64,000 nt of DNA from Hexactinellida sp. DTS-2022 (Eukaryota; Porifera; Hexactinellida): assembly GCA_028753945.1 (NCBI GenBank), contig JAPNXP010000007.1, positions 2,170,001-2,234,000 of the forward strand, given 5' to 3'. Positions 1-13,524 of the stretch are shown in pieces; position 1 is the first letter of the stretch; each line of letters starts with the position of its first letter. Below the pieces are notes generated by a model. It was given only the letters and a program-made list of their open reading frames with translations. It ran no database searches and was not told the origin of the DNA. A program made the translations under genes and the position numbers.

Positions 1-399
1 CGCGCGGGTCAAACGTGTCAGTTTGTGGACGTTCTTTTTATAAGAACCTCATTTTAGATAGCATCTTTCGAGAAATTTTAAATATATTAATATACTTGAA
101 AGAAATCTATTCTAAATTAATATTCCAAACTTTCTTTCAGAGAGAACTCAGTAGTCAGTATATATTTTTGTTTAGATTTTTAGTTCTGAATTTGGAGGAT
201 TCCGGATCTTTGATATACAACTTTCCCAAAAGTAAAAGTATTCACAGAAAAGATAGGGAAGAGAACTCTGATAAATTTCTCTCAACCACAAGGTCATTTA
301 TCTGTTAAATTTCGATTTGCGGAAATCAATAAGAAAATAGACCCTATTTAGATATCTAGTTATGCTTTTATTAGAATCGAGCAAGATTATAAGAATTTT

Positions 400-567
400 T
401 TCTGATCAATCTAATTTTTCTTTTGAACAAGCACCTATTTTGAACCCAATTTGTTGACTTACTCCCTATTAAGCTTAGTTTGTCCTGATTAACCGAATTT
501 TTTGTATTCTATTCTTTTTAAAGCATTCGGTTCTGGCGATTAGCCCCTAATTAGGCGGAGTATACTG
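400..567. repeat. MITE relic, right end only
   Basis: Right-hand remnant of the family whose terminus reads CAGTCTACTCCGCTTAAT. It ends in aggcggagtatactg followed by TA. Its interior (aacccaatttgttga, then 'gattaaccga') also occurs near 57760-57830, so the two are copies of one family. No left terminus is visible here. The family looks like a pogo/Tigger-type MITE because other copies carry TA target duplications. Bases 1-400 hold no gene I can support. Confidence 0.5.
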
Positions 568-804
568 TATCATAATAGGGAACTTTAAAACGCGATTTCT
601 CCTAGAAACAAATATCTAAAATTATATTCAAATATTGGACCATCTTAACTATCATTTGTGCATTAGAATGATGCTCACTTCATGGTCGTAATTTCTTCTC
701 CACATCCGGAATTCGTATAAACTGAAATGATTTTCATTGAAAGACATTGAACGAATGGGACTGTAAAGTACTGAAAATATTATCATCTTCCCGGGTTTCG
801 TATA

Positions 805-1302
805 CAGTGCAACCTCTATAAGTGGGGTCTCTATAAATGGGGAACCTCCATAAGTGGGGAATTTTTTTACCATATTCGTTTATATCCATACAAATGAACC
901 TCTAAGCGGGGAAGTGGGGAATGGGGGACCATAAATTTCAAGGAGTTTTTATCTCCATACAAAACAACCTCCATAAATGGGGGGAATGGACAAATCCTAA
1001 CATGATTCTTATAAAATATTACAATATTTCCAATAAATCGACTCTAAAGTTCTACAGAAATTTTTTTTTCGATTGATTTACTCTGATGTTTTTAGAAGAA
1101 ATCACCTAGTGTAGATCAGCAGTTAACTAAATTGTCATAATATACAAATAAGAACTAGAACGTGCATTAATGTGTGTGTTATATGAATATTTTGTATAAT
1201 ATAGCATATGTAATGTTTTTCCAATTGAATTTTATAACCGGGGAATGGGGGGCAATTGAAATTTTCCCCGTCCCAGCTCCCCCACTTATAGAGGTTCCAC
1301 TG
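805..1302. mobile_element. TA-flanked MITE, CAGTGCAACCTCTATAAG family
   Basis: The left end CAGTGCAACCTCTATAAGTG mirrors the right end cacttatagaggttccactg, and both sides have TA. The interior repeats a 'cctctataagtgggg' motif several times near the left end. The TA duplication and CAGTG ends suit a pogo/Tigger-type (Tc1/mariner superfamily) non-autonomous element. No coding capacity. Confidence 0.8.
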
Positions 1303-1480
1303 TACTGTAAAAGTTATAATTGTGTAACTACAATGCCCATACATGCACAAAGTCAAGTGTATAATATCAGTTACACCTTGGGATTGTGCATACTTGTTAT
1401 TTGGGTTGGCATTATATCCCAAAACACATTTCTTCCTTAACCAAAATCTTTTCAAAATCCTATTAAAATAGTACATGACA

Positions 1481-1655
1481 GGCTCTTATTTAGACATTGA
1501 CTCAAGGGATGGCAAAATTATTGTTTTCAGGAATAAGGGATGGCGAGGAAATGACCGCGCGCGGAAGCACGTTGTAAGGTAGGAGGCGCAAGGGATGGCG
1601 AGTTATTACCAAGGGATGGCGGGAGCCATCCCTTGCCATCCCCTAAATGAAGCCC
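1481..1655. mobile_element. Short MITE with GGGATGGC repeats
   Basis: The left end ggctcttatttag and the right end ctaaatgaagccc are inverted. Between them AAGGGATGGC occurs four times directly and then twice in reverse complement. Superfamily is unclear because no exact target duplication is seen; hAT is a guess. Confidence 0.5.
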
Positions 1656-2270
1656 AGTATGATTATGCCTTTTTTTGTTGTATACGGCTGGACTAATAAA
1701 TGAAACATTGTTTGAATATTAGAGATAATTTTTTTATCAGAACATTCTTTCAAATTATAGTCAACTTCGAGTTTCTATTACTTTTAACTTTGAGTTTTTT
1801 GTACGTTTTGCACATTTCTTGTTGCAGATTGTTTTTTTTATGTTTCTACCTTAGAAATTTCAATGGTTTACCTTTTTATTTAACTGTTTTTGCTCCAAAA
1901 ATCTGTGGTTCAGTACAATTTTAGATCATGACAGATCTTTGAAACAGCAACGTATGTGATTACTGATTTCTTCTCTCGTACCACTGAACTCTGATGATCA
2001 TCTTCTTACTTTCACTTCATTGTATGATTACTAGAATAAGTAAATTTTATACTTTGTTACACTTTTTTTCCTAATTTTGGTTAAAGTTTCTTTCTTGCAA
2101 ATGGGGTGTCAAAAATCGCGAAGTGGACTGTAGTTAAATTAATGAGTTTAATCAATTGAGTTGTTCCAATTATCGACATCATAGAATTAATACACATTCA
2201 GAACCTACTAAATCACTAAAAATACTCGCCATTACCTAATAAAGTTTCATGGAAACTTTGCTCAAGAAGA
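1656..2270. other. No gene seen
   Basis: AT-rich sequence with no recognisable coding region, repeat or RNA gene. It lies between a MITE and the P-element relic. Confidence 0.5.
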
Positions 2271-4034
2271 GTGATTTTCAATCTAAAACTTCAGATTTTC
2301 TCGACATTATCTTATCTTTTCTGTAAAATGTTCAATGTAAATGCTCCATATAAGCATGTTCGTTTAAACAATCCACCCTCTCAACCATTCACTTTTAATG
2401 ACGATCGCTTTGTCATTTTGCAATGTATAGTTTGTTGGTTAGTCGTTTGGGATCACTTCCTGGGAAAGATGGGAAATTAGGCAAACAAACCTTCACAAAC
2501 TTAAGACATGATTGCCTTGTTTACCACATCTAGATTTACTTTTAACCATGGTCACCAGCAGGGGTGGATCTAGAGGGGGGGTGCGTACCCCCCACCCCCA
2601 AAGATTTTATCCTATTAGAAAATTTCATTCTATTTTCAATTGTAGTCCTATTTTGTTGAACACTTGGCCGAGAATATTTAATGAAAAAAACTCATCCAAA
2701 AACCCCTGGTCACCAGAAAAATATTGAAATAACTGGCTAAATATTTTTAGTTACATTCTGGTTGATATTGTAAACTAATTATAGTACTACAAAGTATGGG
2801 GTAAGTGTTTTAACACCAAGGTATCAAAACTCTGTAACCAGAACCCTGCTGGCGGGTACATGTGGATATTCATATATTTTAATCTCTTTCTGACAGACGG
2901 ACCCTTTAGAACATCGATTCGGACTTTATCGTATGATGCCAGTTGCCAATTCCCACATTTATTATATGCAATATTAGAAGCTGAGCGACGTCTTTTAAAT
3001 AAATTTACTATCAGCCTGAATCTTGTAGTTATTCTTCACAATAATTATCCAGTCCTTTTCATCTGACGAGAAGGCATTTTCGGATACTGATATTAATCTT
3101 GACCCTTTCCTTAATGAATTTTCAGATCTATCCAACATTGAGTGTGATCCCCAAACACTTCAATCTTTAACTTTTGTAGCCGGATATGCCGCACACCTTA
3201 ACTTTAAACGTAATCCACCATGCTACGTTTGTCAAGATATATTAATCATTGATAAAAATTCCTAATTGATGAATCAGCCGTATATCAGTATATGCTATTT
3301 GGACTTACTGATCGTGGAGGTCTGATATATCCCTCTGAACTACTCTTGGATTCCATAGTAGCTGTTTGGAAGATTTTCACTATTATCGAAGGAAATAAAC
3401 TATTGATGCGCGCATTTTGTTGAAGGTCCATCTAGTCTAATTTACTGGATCTTGTTTGTTCAGTTGTTGATGGAAGATGGAGAGAACAATGTTCCTCTTC
3501 GCAAATATATATGTCATTGATTTTTCGCAAAGTTGTATTCATTGAAGTAAATTGTTTATAGCTAATTAGAGAAACGAAAATTGAATAGGTTTAATTATTA
3601 GTTATTTTTTTGGCAGCACGGATCCTATATTTCCTCGTTTACTTACTTAAGTTCACGTTCACGGAAGATTAAGCATTTTGTTACTATTTGTTATAATTAA
3701 ATTCGTTGTTTTAACATCCTCCACTGAATTCTACTAGTATTTTATGTATTTTATTAACAATTTAAGTGCTAATTGTTCATATTCCTTAAGAATTTTCCAT
3801 TCTGATTTACTGAATTTGGCAATAAAATAGAATTAATCCTTTTTGTATTTCATCCACTTTTGCATCCTTGGTCGAAATTTCTCTTAAAAAAGTGAACACT
3901 TTGTTTGGTAGACCATGATTGACCAACTTTCACAATCGGTAGAATAAATCGTCATTTTCACAATTAATCGGCGACCCCATCCCTTGTCCAAATTTCAATT
4001 GTTACTGTGAGGCCATATGTATAGTAGGCTATAG
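2271..4034 (+). pseudogene. P-element/THAP9-like transposase relic, C-terminal part
   Basis: Degenerate coding pieces match the distal part of P-type transposases. Pieces, in order: a stretch with YKHVRLNNP (about 2365), LTDGPFRTSIRTLSYDASCQ (about 2890-2945), AGYAAHLNFKRNPPCYVC (about 3180-3230) and LTDRGGLIYPSELLLDS (about 3305-3355). The 'sGYvA...C..C' and 'RGGL.yPS' blocks are typical of THAP9/P-element C-termini. The coding sequence is interrupted by frame changes and by a MITE. A right terminus ending in tatagtaggctat near 4034 matches the right end of the complete P element at 40817, so the copy keeps its 3' end but lacks its 5' end. The same block recurs near 40400. It cannot encode a working transposase. 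Confidence 0.65.
2559..2848. mobile_element. MITE inside the P relic
   Basis: Begins CAGGGGTGGATCTAGAG and ends AGAACCCTG. The P-type coding similarity stops on one side and resumes on the other. CAGGGGTGGATCT-type ends are common in hAT MITEs, but I see no clean 8-bp duplication, so the superfamily stays open. Confidence 0.5.
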
Positions 4035-5336
4035 TATGAATTTGTTTACTAATGCTAAATATTTCGATTTTTTTTAAAAATCATACTATCATTACCTCCT
4101 ATTAATCTTGTGAAATTTCCATCTAATTAAATGGAAAATTCTATTAACCGGTGGCTCTATTAAGCGGATTCGACTGTATAATTATTAGATTTCTGAAAAA
4201 GTTTCACACTATATATAGTTTTTTTCATAATCTTTAATTTATACAATAACCGGCCAAAAGTACTTGAACGTATTCATACATTCAAGTTTCTAGCAACAAC
4301 ATAATAACATTTGCAGTTGCTTCAACATGGATGTTGTCATGAAACAATCTCTTAACTAATATAATAAACTTATTTTACTTACTTATTTATGGAGGTGTTT
4401 TACTCATTAAATGTATAATTTTCTTATAACATAGATATAATTCTGATCAGAATATGGGACATTTCATTTTTTGTTGCTTGTGCCACAATTGCCTCGTGGC
4501 ATAGCCACTTATGCCACTTCATGGTTAGTGTTTAGAAATTACCTAAATTCTCATGTTGTGATATTTAGTTCAAACTAGTTTAAGCAGCCATTATAACGCT
4601 GCAAGAAGTATATTGTCTCTGGAATATAATATTGTTGTTCAATTACTCTTGTTAAAATACTTTGGCTCAATACAGATCTAAGGAATTCACAAGAAAATTT
4701 CTCACCTTTTGCCATATAAATTTCTACCTTATGTGTAAATTTTTGTTTCTTTATTCAATTGACGGGCTTAATTCCACTATTCTTGTCAGAATAAGCCTGG
4801 ATTCGGAGCAGATTAATTGGGAAATTAATGCGTAATGTATTAAAATCTTTGAATTTTATCAGAATATGTTAGTCCTAAATCTATTTATCATCACCACTTT
4901 ATAAATTTTCTTACCAACATTGATTTAAATTTACCTAATGCACGAAATATATCAGTTATTATACTACTTATGCGGTTATATTTTATACATGCTGAGTCTT
5001 ATTCTGTAGTATAGTCAAATTTTTATAAAGGATTTATTATATTGAGTAGGATGGGCGCTTACCGGTTAACCCTGGCGAAAAATCGAATTGTAGCCGTAGC
5101 CTCAGATCGGTTGACCAACCCCACCCTTGGTCAGAAGAGCTGAAGATCAGCCATTGACCTGCTGTTCATAATTTATTCGAATATGCCTACTTCATCTCAT
5201 GTCTCTTTGTTGACCATGTTTCTAAGACTTATTTGTTTTGATCTCAAACTAAAGTTAGGTGCCTTGATAATATTATGCCTTGCCTTACCAAAAATATTCT
5301 TACACTTGAATTCTTAAATAGAAAATAGCATTAGAG
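4035..5336. other. Gene-free stretch with two MITE pieces
   Basis: Holds a right-end fragment of the 'ctattaagcggattcgactg' MITE family at about 4140-4178. A piece of the Tc1-like 'ccggccaaaagtacttgaac' MITE follows at about 4246-4515, including its 'gccacttatgccacttcatgg' inner block. A GC-richer patch at 5045-5165 is unexplained. I see no gene. Confidence 0.5.
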
Positions 5337-5956
5337 CAGTGGTTCCCGACCTTTTTTAACTCGTGAACCCCCTGAAGCCTGAAAATTTGGTGGTGCACCC
5401 CCAGGACATACCTAAGCCTGAAGGATGGTATTGACAAGGGCATCGATTATAAAAACAGGATGGGGTGAACATCATATGGTGTCGTTAGGATGAAAAGCAT
5501 CAGTATGTAAAAATATCACAAGGTTAATCTAAGAATACATGGATTTATAGACGATCGAGCGCAGCGAGCGAGAAAAACTTTCTGGGGGTCAAGAGGATTT
5601 TCGAATATCATTGAGTATTACTAACATTTTATGACAATAATATTTTGCTGATTTATGGAGTCTAAAATTATGAGGTGCACCAATATTGGGTGGGGATGAA
5701 TGCCCAAAGGTAGGTTGTGGTAAATTAACCAGTACGTACCAAGCCCCCTTTGAAAAAGAGTCGGGTAACTTACAGAACACAATAGTATTAAATCAATATA
5801 GTCGATAAATCAGAATTTAACTTGTAGATTATAACTATATTTTAAAAACTTTACTTTAATATGCTCATTATTCACTCCACTCCTTTTCCCGTGCACCCCC
5901 GAGAGATGTCCCATGCACCCCCAAGGGGTTCATGCACCCCAGGTTGGGAACCACTG
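5337..5956. mobile_element. hAT-type MITE, CAGTGGTTCCC family
   Basis: Ends CAGTGGTTCCCGACC and GGTTGGGAACCACTG are inverted. The element is flanked by a perfect 8-bp duplication CATTAGAG (5329-5336 and 5957-5964). An 8-bp duplication with CAGTGGTTCCC ends marks hAT. The interior has repeated 'gcacccc' blocks and no open transposase. Confidence 0.9.
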
Positions 5957-6109
5957 CATTAGAGGACAACCCGTCAAGTCAATAAAACTTTCGAATTTTG
6001 ATAATTTACATGTATTGTTATGACTGTGGTAATTACTACAAGTCGTACCCATATTTTCGTCACCACATAAATATTCGGGCATCCCATCGTTTAATTGAAT
6101 TCTCCCTTT

Positions 6110-7960
6110 AGAGTGTAAAACTGGAAGGCACAGAGACAGATTTGCATATTTGGCAGTTCCATTGCAGTCTGAGTTGGACAACATCTATGAGAAGTTCCAT
6201 GACGAAGTCGGTCTATCCGGAATAAACACGACCCTACATTCAGTTCAGCTAAGAGACCAAGAATATGAATATGTTAAACTCACAAAGAATATGTGAGTTT
6301 AATTATTCGGTATACTTTCCTAGATAGCACGTGGTTCGTTCATGGCCGGACCACTTGCCATTTACAGTGACATTATTATAAAGGATAGTCCATCTTTTTT
6401 TGTCCGAACCACTTCTGTATTTGTTCATACTTTATAAAAATTCCTACCTATCTCGTTTCATTTGAACATTATTATTTTTATTATTCAAATGGGAAATTTT
6501 AATTTTGAATCATTTTCAATGTTATGATGCATTATAACTAAATGTATACTAATCCACGAAAACTATTTGATGAACTGAATTCTTATTTCTGAATTACAAT
6601 ATACTTCTCGTTTGCGTAATAAATCCTGCTGGATTAAACTACTCTCAAATAATAATATAATTATGTTATGATATTTAGAATTATGTACTTGTAATATAAT
6701 TATAAATATCAAAACATTATGATTAAGTATGTTTATCCAATAATTATCCATGAAGTGGCATCTGTGTCAATGTCACGTGCTACTTGTGGGACAAGTGGCA
6801 CATAAGGATATGTGGCTATATCTCAGTGGAAAATATTCCCAAATTCATGATGATTAGAAACTATTCACTTATCTTTGTAACATAGTAGTACATATTAAGT
6901 CATACAATAGTAATGGCTTTCTTATATTATCAAGGTAAAGACGTGCCATATATGTCAGATGACAGCGGCCTTGCCACCCCAACTGCAAAAGAATCTCAAA
7001 CCAATACCACCTACTACATATAACAAGTGGAGACATATAGGAATGGAGCTTATATGCGACGTACCTGAGAGTGAAGACGACTATAAACACATCATAGTCA
7101 CTGTATGCTACCTGAGCAAATATGTTGCAGCAAGCCCTCTCACTACCAAGACTTCACAATAAGTTATTCAGAATCTGAAGGACATCTATCTCGATATGGG
7201 ATTACCTGATATTATCCAGCACGACCAGGGCAAAGAGTTCACGAGCAATGTGAATAGTAAAATGTAATACTGTTTGTTAAATTAGTGATAATTATCTAAT
7301 TTTACACACTAACATTATAGTATGATGTGTTATTTATATTTATTTATTGTATTTTTTTTATTGTATTTAACAGATATTTAAGGAATTCAAACAGAAATTG
7401 GGTATAGACAATCGTACACTCGTGCTTACCACCTGAAGGCTAACGGCTTAGTCGAAGCTCTCAACAAGATTCTAAACAGTTAGTATTTAGTAATATAATT
7501 TTAAGATCCATTTACGAATTATCCATATAGAAAACTGATTAAAATGGAGATTCAGATAGGGGATCATTGGTCCAAACTGCTGAAACAGGCTGTGATTACA
7601 ATGAACTCCTCCAAGAAACGATCACCCGGACAAACTCCATTCAATGTTATGTGGGGAAGAGAGTCCCGGCATCAAGATCTCATGTCCACCATTAACGACA
7701 ACCATACCAACGATGAAGAAGACTTTATTTGGAAGAACGATTTTCTCTGAACTCACAGATCCACTAGATGACATCGAAGGTATAAACAAAATCTTTGCCC
7801 ACCTCCTGGTAATCTCCTCGAAGCAGTTAGCGACATCTTCGAATCTAGATCTTCTACACAGCAATCAGCTATTGACTGCATCAATTTTGAACAATTCAAG
7901 CAGAAGATATATGATGAGAAAGTTAATTAGCACTAATCGGTTTGTTTAACTGATGACGAT
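6110..7960 (+). pseudogene. Ginger-like integrase, broken
   Basis: The first exon (about 6115-6290) corresponds to an H2C2 zinc-binding region that is clearer in the right copy. The core exon begins near 6940 and contains PPQLQKNLKPIPPTTYNKW, then IGMELICDVPESEDDYKHII, then YLSKYVAASPL, then LPDIIQHDQGKEF (second catalytic Asp). The next exon (about 7371-7480) carries YHLKANGLVEALNK-like sequence with the catalytic Glu, in a shifted frame. A later exon at 7544 begins KMEIQIGDHWSKLLKQ and runs through an acidic stretch. The first catalytic position reads GME where integrases usually have GMD. It would act as a DDE/D recombinase at transposon ends, but this copy cannot be translated through. 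Confidence 0.65.
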
Positions 7961-8439
7961 ATTTAATTCATACACAACACACAGTCTATCTTGTTGCTAA
8001 TGTTCGATTCATTCATTCGATGATAATTATTTTCATAATTGTTCTCAAATGTATTTAGTGCCCCTCTAAAGAAGGATGATAAGATCCTCTAATCCCAAGA
8101 ATACTAAGAATAGAGTAAGCATCGATACTAGCATAGGAATCAACACCTCACAGGTAAATTCATTGTGATTGAGTTGTTACTTATATGATAAAATAGTGTT
8201 AATAGTAAAATTCCTTTTAGATGTACCAGAATCTCTTCGGATTTTCTACGGAATCTATAATTCAACACCTTAATAACTTAAAGTAAGGTTCCGTTTTCAC
8301 ATCTAGAGTTTAATTCATTGAGTGTAATCTTTATTGACACTCATTTTTATTTTACCTTTACACCTTCATTTGACGTCAATCCAGAATATTTGTAACATCC
8401 TTTAATATTATTCTTACTATGTTGTCATTTGTAGGAAAT

Positions 8440-9580
8440 CCTAATGCAGAATATCGTGGGCAGACCTTCATGACTCCTCTACATGAAGAGATGCACAACA
8501 AGTTATACAAAGCACACAACTACACTCCCAACACGATGTTATTCGAGTATTTGAATGGTGGAATAGAAGAGGAAGTTACAAGTTAACAATTATTCATACG
8601 ATAACTACAAATTTTCATTTTATCGATTTATTGTAAAAGAGAGATATTATGGAGATTATACTCGGTGGACAACAGATCTCTACCCCACCAAGCTATACTG
8701 ATACACAACGTGCTAGATACATACACAAAGTACTGTATTTGTGGTAAGTTAAATAATCTAACAATACACTCAGACAACTCAAATTCAGTTAAATTTGTAT
8801 GTTTGTTCAGTCTATACGTACCTTCGTAAGCAGGCTATAATATATAACTTTTCTTTAATAATTGAATTGTAAACGAATTAATATTAGGGAATGCAGTATC
8901 TAAACTCAATGCTATGGGATTCATTTCACGACGCAGTTCCGCTCCGTAATCCATACGACACACCAATGGACCCAAGGATCACTGTGATAGATGAAAACTG
9001 GCAGCGTAGTAAATGCGATATGGTGGGGGTATCATTAGAATCAGTTTGCTGACAACCATATAATAGCGTAGGGAAATTGCTTAGCAGTTTTGAACTTGGG
9101 AAACGGAACATATCGAAGGAGATGGTAATTATCTATTTCGATGACTATCCAAATTAGTTACTGGTAGTGAAAACAGCCACCTACAGCTTCGTCTATCATT
9201 ATCGCCAGTGAAGGAACAAGGAAACTAGGATGGTATTTAAAACCAAACAAATTTCACCGTGTGAATACCTTACCACACAAGTACTTATGAATCGTATATA
9301 CGTTTGAGGAACAGATGTGGAAATTTATGCTGCTTCTGCTATTCTTTATGCCGATGTCTACTTTGCCAATTACTGCTAGTCTTCTACACAACGAAAGGCT
9401 CAGTAATTCGCGAGGTCCTTTCGAGTTTGCACAGAGCCACATATAACCCTACAGCAATCCTTTATATCCAAAACTACCTCGACCACTATCAACCTGTCGT
9501 ATCAATTCTGAACACGAATTACAAAACTTATGGAACAACTTCAGATTATGTCCAAAATAAACATCTTCGCCAAAAAAAAT
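8440..9580 (+). pseudogene. Ginger-like element, linker and OTU-like region, broken
   Basis: An exon at about 8440-8585 reads GQTFMTPLHEEMHNKLYKAH. From about 8889 the sequence reads MQYLNSMLWDSFHDAVPL and continues as a degraded version of the OTU-like region seen at 14215-13525. OTU domains are cysteine proteases that cleave ubiquitin-type conjugates and occur in some Ginger transposons. The distal 'HYQPV' histidine block is present. Several interruptions make the copy non-coding. Confidence 0.5.
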
Positions 9581-10174
9581 AGTTTACCTTAGACTTGTCT
9601 TACAAATATATGTATATCTCTTCTAGACATTCGCCTAGTACATTTAGAAAGAAGTTAATCGTTAAGATTATTTCTATACCCAATAAAATTGGTAGGATAG
9701 TAACCATAAGTAGTAAGAAATCAAGGATTAGATTATTAAATTCAGGAGAAATTAAAAGTTTTAAACATTTTTTAGATCCTTTTAACAACAAATTTTGTAT
9801 AAAATATTTAGTTTATATTATCTTGTTAATCGTAATCGGATAAGGTAGTGTTGGCTATTGGCGTAAATGACACTGTGTATTAAAATTTCGTATGTTGGCT
9901 ATACAAAGTTAATAACTACTGTATTAATTAATTAATAGCTACCTATCTTAATTAATTTAAATGTTACTACTTTATCTGCTCTGGTTTCATTTTTGGAAGT
10001 GGCAAGGGGAGAGGAGGAGATGAGATAGAGTGGAGAAGTGGAGATTTTGACATTAAGGAGGATGCTACTGGGGAGGAGGAAGGGGTGGTATTGGGGTTTT
10101 TATAATATTTTTTGTATTAAAATTATTAGTTAGTTTATGTATTTATTAGTGTGTTTTATTTAATTAATTTGGTA

Positions 10175-10506
10175 CAGTCAACTCCCGTTATAACGAAGTG
10201 CTCGGGACCGTAGTTTCATTTCGTTATAAGCGGAGTTTGTTATAACCGGAGTTCGTTATAAGCGGAGTTCGATCTTAAAAGAGTTCATTACAATTTGGAT
10301 TTCGTTGTAACCGGAGTAATGTTAATAGATTAGAGACTATATGGGATTTAAATGACTTCGTTATACGCGGAGTTTCGGTATATCCATTTCGTTGTAACCG
10401 AAGTTTTTATAATGTAATAAGGTAGAATGATTTCCGGACCAGTGAATGACTTCGTTATTAGTAGGTACTTCGTTATATCCGACTTGGTTATAACGGGAGT
10501 TGACTG
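10175..10506. mobile_element. pogo-type MITE, CAGTCAACTCCCG family
   Basis: Ends CAGTCAACTCCCGTTATAAC and gttataacgggagttgactg are perfect inverted repeats with TA on both sides. Internal 'gttataagcggagtt' motifs repeat. It lies only in the left Ginger arm, so it inserted after the two arms existed. A second copy is at 28289-28574. Confidence 0.9.
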
Positions 10507-10989
10507 TATGTTTATTCTGTTTGTTTATAATACGTAGTAGTTTTTGTTTTTATAAAAAGTTGTGTCCCTGTAATTGTTAGTATTATAACCATATGCTGAA
10601 GCGGGAAATTATTAGAATAGGAAAAACTAGTCGAATTAGATTTACATTGGAAACAGTGTATTATACAGATATTTCCTAATCCTTGGTCTGATCCAATTTT
10701 CATACCCTTAAATCACAAATTAATGTTACGGTATAGGAGCCAATTTTTCTCGCTCCTAATTAATTTTTTCATAAATCTACTCCAAAAGGACCGTCTCGCT
10801 CTCCTGGATAATTTCATGATTTGAAATTGGGTTACTGGTGTAACTTGCTATAATTATTAGTAATTAAGTTAATTAAAAAGGGATAAATATTGAAGATATA
10901 ATATAAAATATAGTGAGACGGTCAAAACAGGTAATCATGCCAGAAATTGTTATATACCAGCGTCTCAAAATAATATATAGCTATCATAT

Positions 10990-11690
10990 CTATGTCTCTA
11001 TGGTTTATATATACTATCGTCTCATAATTGCAAGAATCTTAAATTCTTAATAAAAGTTAGATTAAGTAGAAAATTACTTTTATGGTAGTCTCAAAATCTC
11101 ACGCGTTTCAAAATATAACTGTATAATTTCTAATAGCACATTCATGCTTTGCTAATGGTATGTCTCAAAATCTCACGCGTCTCAATCTTAAATTAAATTC
11201 ATAATAAAAAGTCAAAATAAGCTAAAGATTCCTTTTATAGTGTCTCAAAATATCACTGCATAATTTCTAATAGCACATCCATGGTTTGCTATTAGTATGT
11301 CTCAAAATCTCACGCGTCTCAAAATATCATGCAACAGTGCTATTAGGCCAATTAATTAATTGTTTACCTACCGGATTTTTTCAGAAAATACGGACGGCGG
11401 ACGGGATTTTATTTTTATTTTTATTTCCATTGATATGCAAATAACATTAACCTATGCCAAACAACAAATATTATTATTTTATTTTATCATAAATTCACAT
11501 ACAATGTTAAATTATTAATTAATGCTCCAAATTCAAGACTTATTAAAAATTGATACATTAGGAGTACTTTACACAAGTTTATAGCTAATATTTTGTACGA
11601 TTATGTTCGTGAGATATTAATAAAATAATCCGGGCGGGGGATAAAATTTGGGACGGGCGGGGATGATAAACAAGTTATTTATTTTATATG
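10990..11690. repeat. Spacer of the palindrome with gtctcaaaat repeats
   Basis: Between the two Ginger arms. It holds at least two direct copies of a roughly 120-130 bp unit with 'gtctcaaaatctcacgcg' and 'tttctaatagcacat' (about 11070-11200 and 11210-11335). A related unit sits at 17330-17470, beyond the outer end of the right arm. A GC-rich 'cggacggcggacgggatt' / 'cgggacgggcgggg' pair lies at 11380-11670. No gene is seen. Confidence 0.6.
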
Positions 11691-12776
11691 GCCTTATATA
11701 TTGTTTTGAGACGCTGGTATATAACAATTTCTGAGTGATTACCTGTTTTGAATGTCTCACTATATTTTATATTATATCTGCAATAAGTATCCCTTTAAAA
11801 TTAATTTAAATTACTGATAATTATAGCAACTTAAACCAGTAGCCCAATTTCCAATGTATATCTGATTTGACTAGTTTTCCTGATCTACTAATTTCCCAAT
11901 TCACCATATGGTTATAATACTATCAATTGCAGAGACATAACTTTAATTAAGTAAAAACAAAAACAACTATTACAAACAAACAGAATAAACAAACTAAATT
12001 ACTATAAACGAAACCTAATAATATATACATAAACTTAATAAAAAACTAAACATTATAAAAATATTATAAAATACCCAACAAAACCCCCCTTCTTCGCCAC
12101 AGCGTCATCCTCCTGTCCTCCCTTCTCCCCCTCCTCCTACTCATATCATGCCTCAATAATCCCCTCAGGGTCAGAATTTCTCCCTCTTTCCAAAGTTTTT
12201 CCCCTTCCCATCCCCTTCTCTCCCCTTCCCAAGCCCTCCTCTCCCATTCCCACTTTCGAAAATAAATCAAATCAAATATAATAGTAACATTTAAATTATG
12301 TAGCTTTGTTAGCTATTACTTATAATTATTAACTTTTCATAGCCAACCTACGAAATTATAATCCACAGTGTCAATTAAGTCAATTGCCAGCACATACCTT
12401 ATCTGATTACGATTAACAAATTAATGCAAACAAAATATTTCTAACAATCTTTGTTGTTGCGAAATAAAATGAATATTAAAAAATGTTTAAAACCTTTTTA
12501 TTTTTCCTGAATTTCAATAATATATTCCTAGATTTTGACGACTTATGGTTATTAGCCTATCAATATAATAGCTTACTGAAATAATCACAACGATTAACTT
12601 ATTTCTGTGAATGTATCATACTTAAACTAGGAGAATGTCTAGAAAGAGATATACATATATTTTGAACATAAATAAATGGTAAACTATTTTTTCAATCAGT
12701 TTTAATTGTATTAGCCAATTACATTTGGGGTCCTCCTCCTTTTCCCCACACAGCCGCCCTATACTCTCCATTCATA

Positions 12777-13181
12777 CAGTGGAAACCGCATATCTATATC
12801 CATTCAATCGGCCCTAAATTTTTATTAAATTACCAGTCGTTCGTATGTGTGTAACGACATAACAGAATGAGCATCGCATTGATGCGCCCTGATAATGCGG
12901 TTCCCAGTGTACAAAAAAACTCTCAAAGGAAAATACGTTAAGTTACACTAAATTACTCAAAACTATAAAATTAAACACTATTACAGTGAACTCCAAGTCG
13001 GCTTTATCCTTATATTTGACTATACTATAGTCAATTAAATTGATCTATTGAAGTCTCTTTTAACGAATATAATTATTACCACATAAATTTCTGAGTTATT
13101 AATTTTAATCAGCTTATAACAAATTTGGTTTATACAAATATGAAATCGATGTCCGCACTTCGTTATACCGGAAGTTCACTG
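12777..13181. mobile_element. TA-flanked MITE in right Ginger arm
   Basis: Starts CAGTGGAAACCGCATATC and ends gttataccggaagttcactg, with TA on both sides (12775-12776, 13182-13183). The ends are only partly complementary, so this is an older or diverged pogo-type element. Confidence 0.65.
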
Positions 13182-13524
13182 TACTTACATACGATGTAAC
13201 AAAGTTACATCGTCTATGGTGTACTTATTAAATAGAAACTAATTAATTACTTAGTATAAATTATATTAGTAGATAATTAAAAATGTTAACTCACTTGATT
13301 CCACAGATAGTTTACCTACATACTAGTCGTCAGTCTTTTGCATCGGAAGATTGTAGATAACAGCTCGTCTTTCGCCACTGGGGATATGCCGTTGCAGGTT
13401 ACGTTTCCATTATATGGGCTTCGCCATGAATATGATTTCGTTGCCTGAATAACCTCGAGGAGAGGTCCCCACAAAGTTCGATATACCTTGCCTTTGAGCG
13501 CTTTCGAAATAGTGTTGTGAGCTG

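Larger units (their letters stand above)
6065..10990 (+). mobile_element. Ginger-like integrase DNA transposon, left copy
   Basis: This stretch is nearly the reverse complement of 11690-17035. It carries, in order, an H2C2-type zinc finger region, an rve-type integrase core, a linker, an OTU-like domain and a GA-rich tail (about 10000-10095). Integrase plus OTU without gag, protease, RT or LTRs fits the Ginger group of cut-and-paste elements better than a retrotransposon. Exons are separated by GT/AG introns. Coding is interrupted in several places. A pogo-type MITE (10175-10506) and an older piece of the Tc1-like MITE (about 6740-6860) are inserted. Exact termini and target duplication were not found; the stated ends are where similarity between arms fades. 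Confidence 0.65.

Noticed and set aside
5045-5165. Possible tRNA-derived SINE
   Set aside because: GC-richer and oddly structured, but I could not fit A and B box spacing or a tail, so I leave it unassigned.
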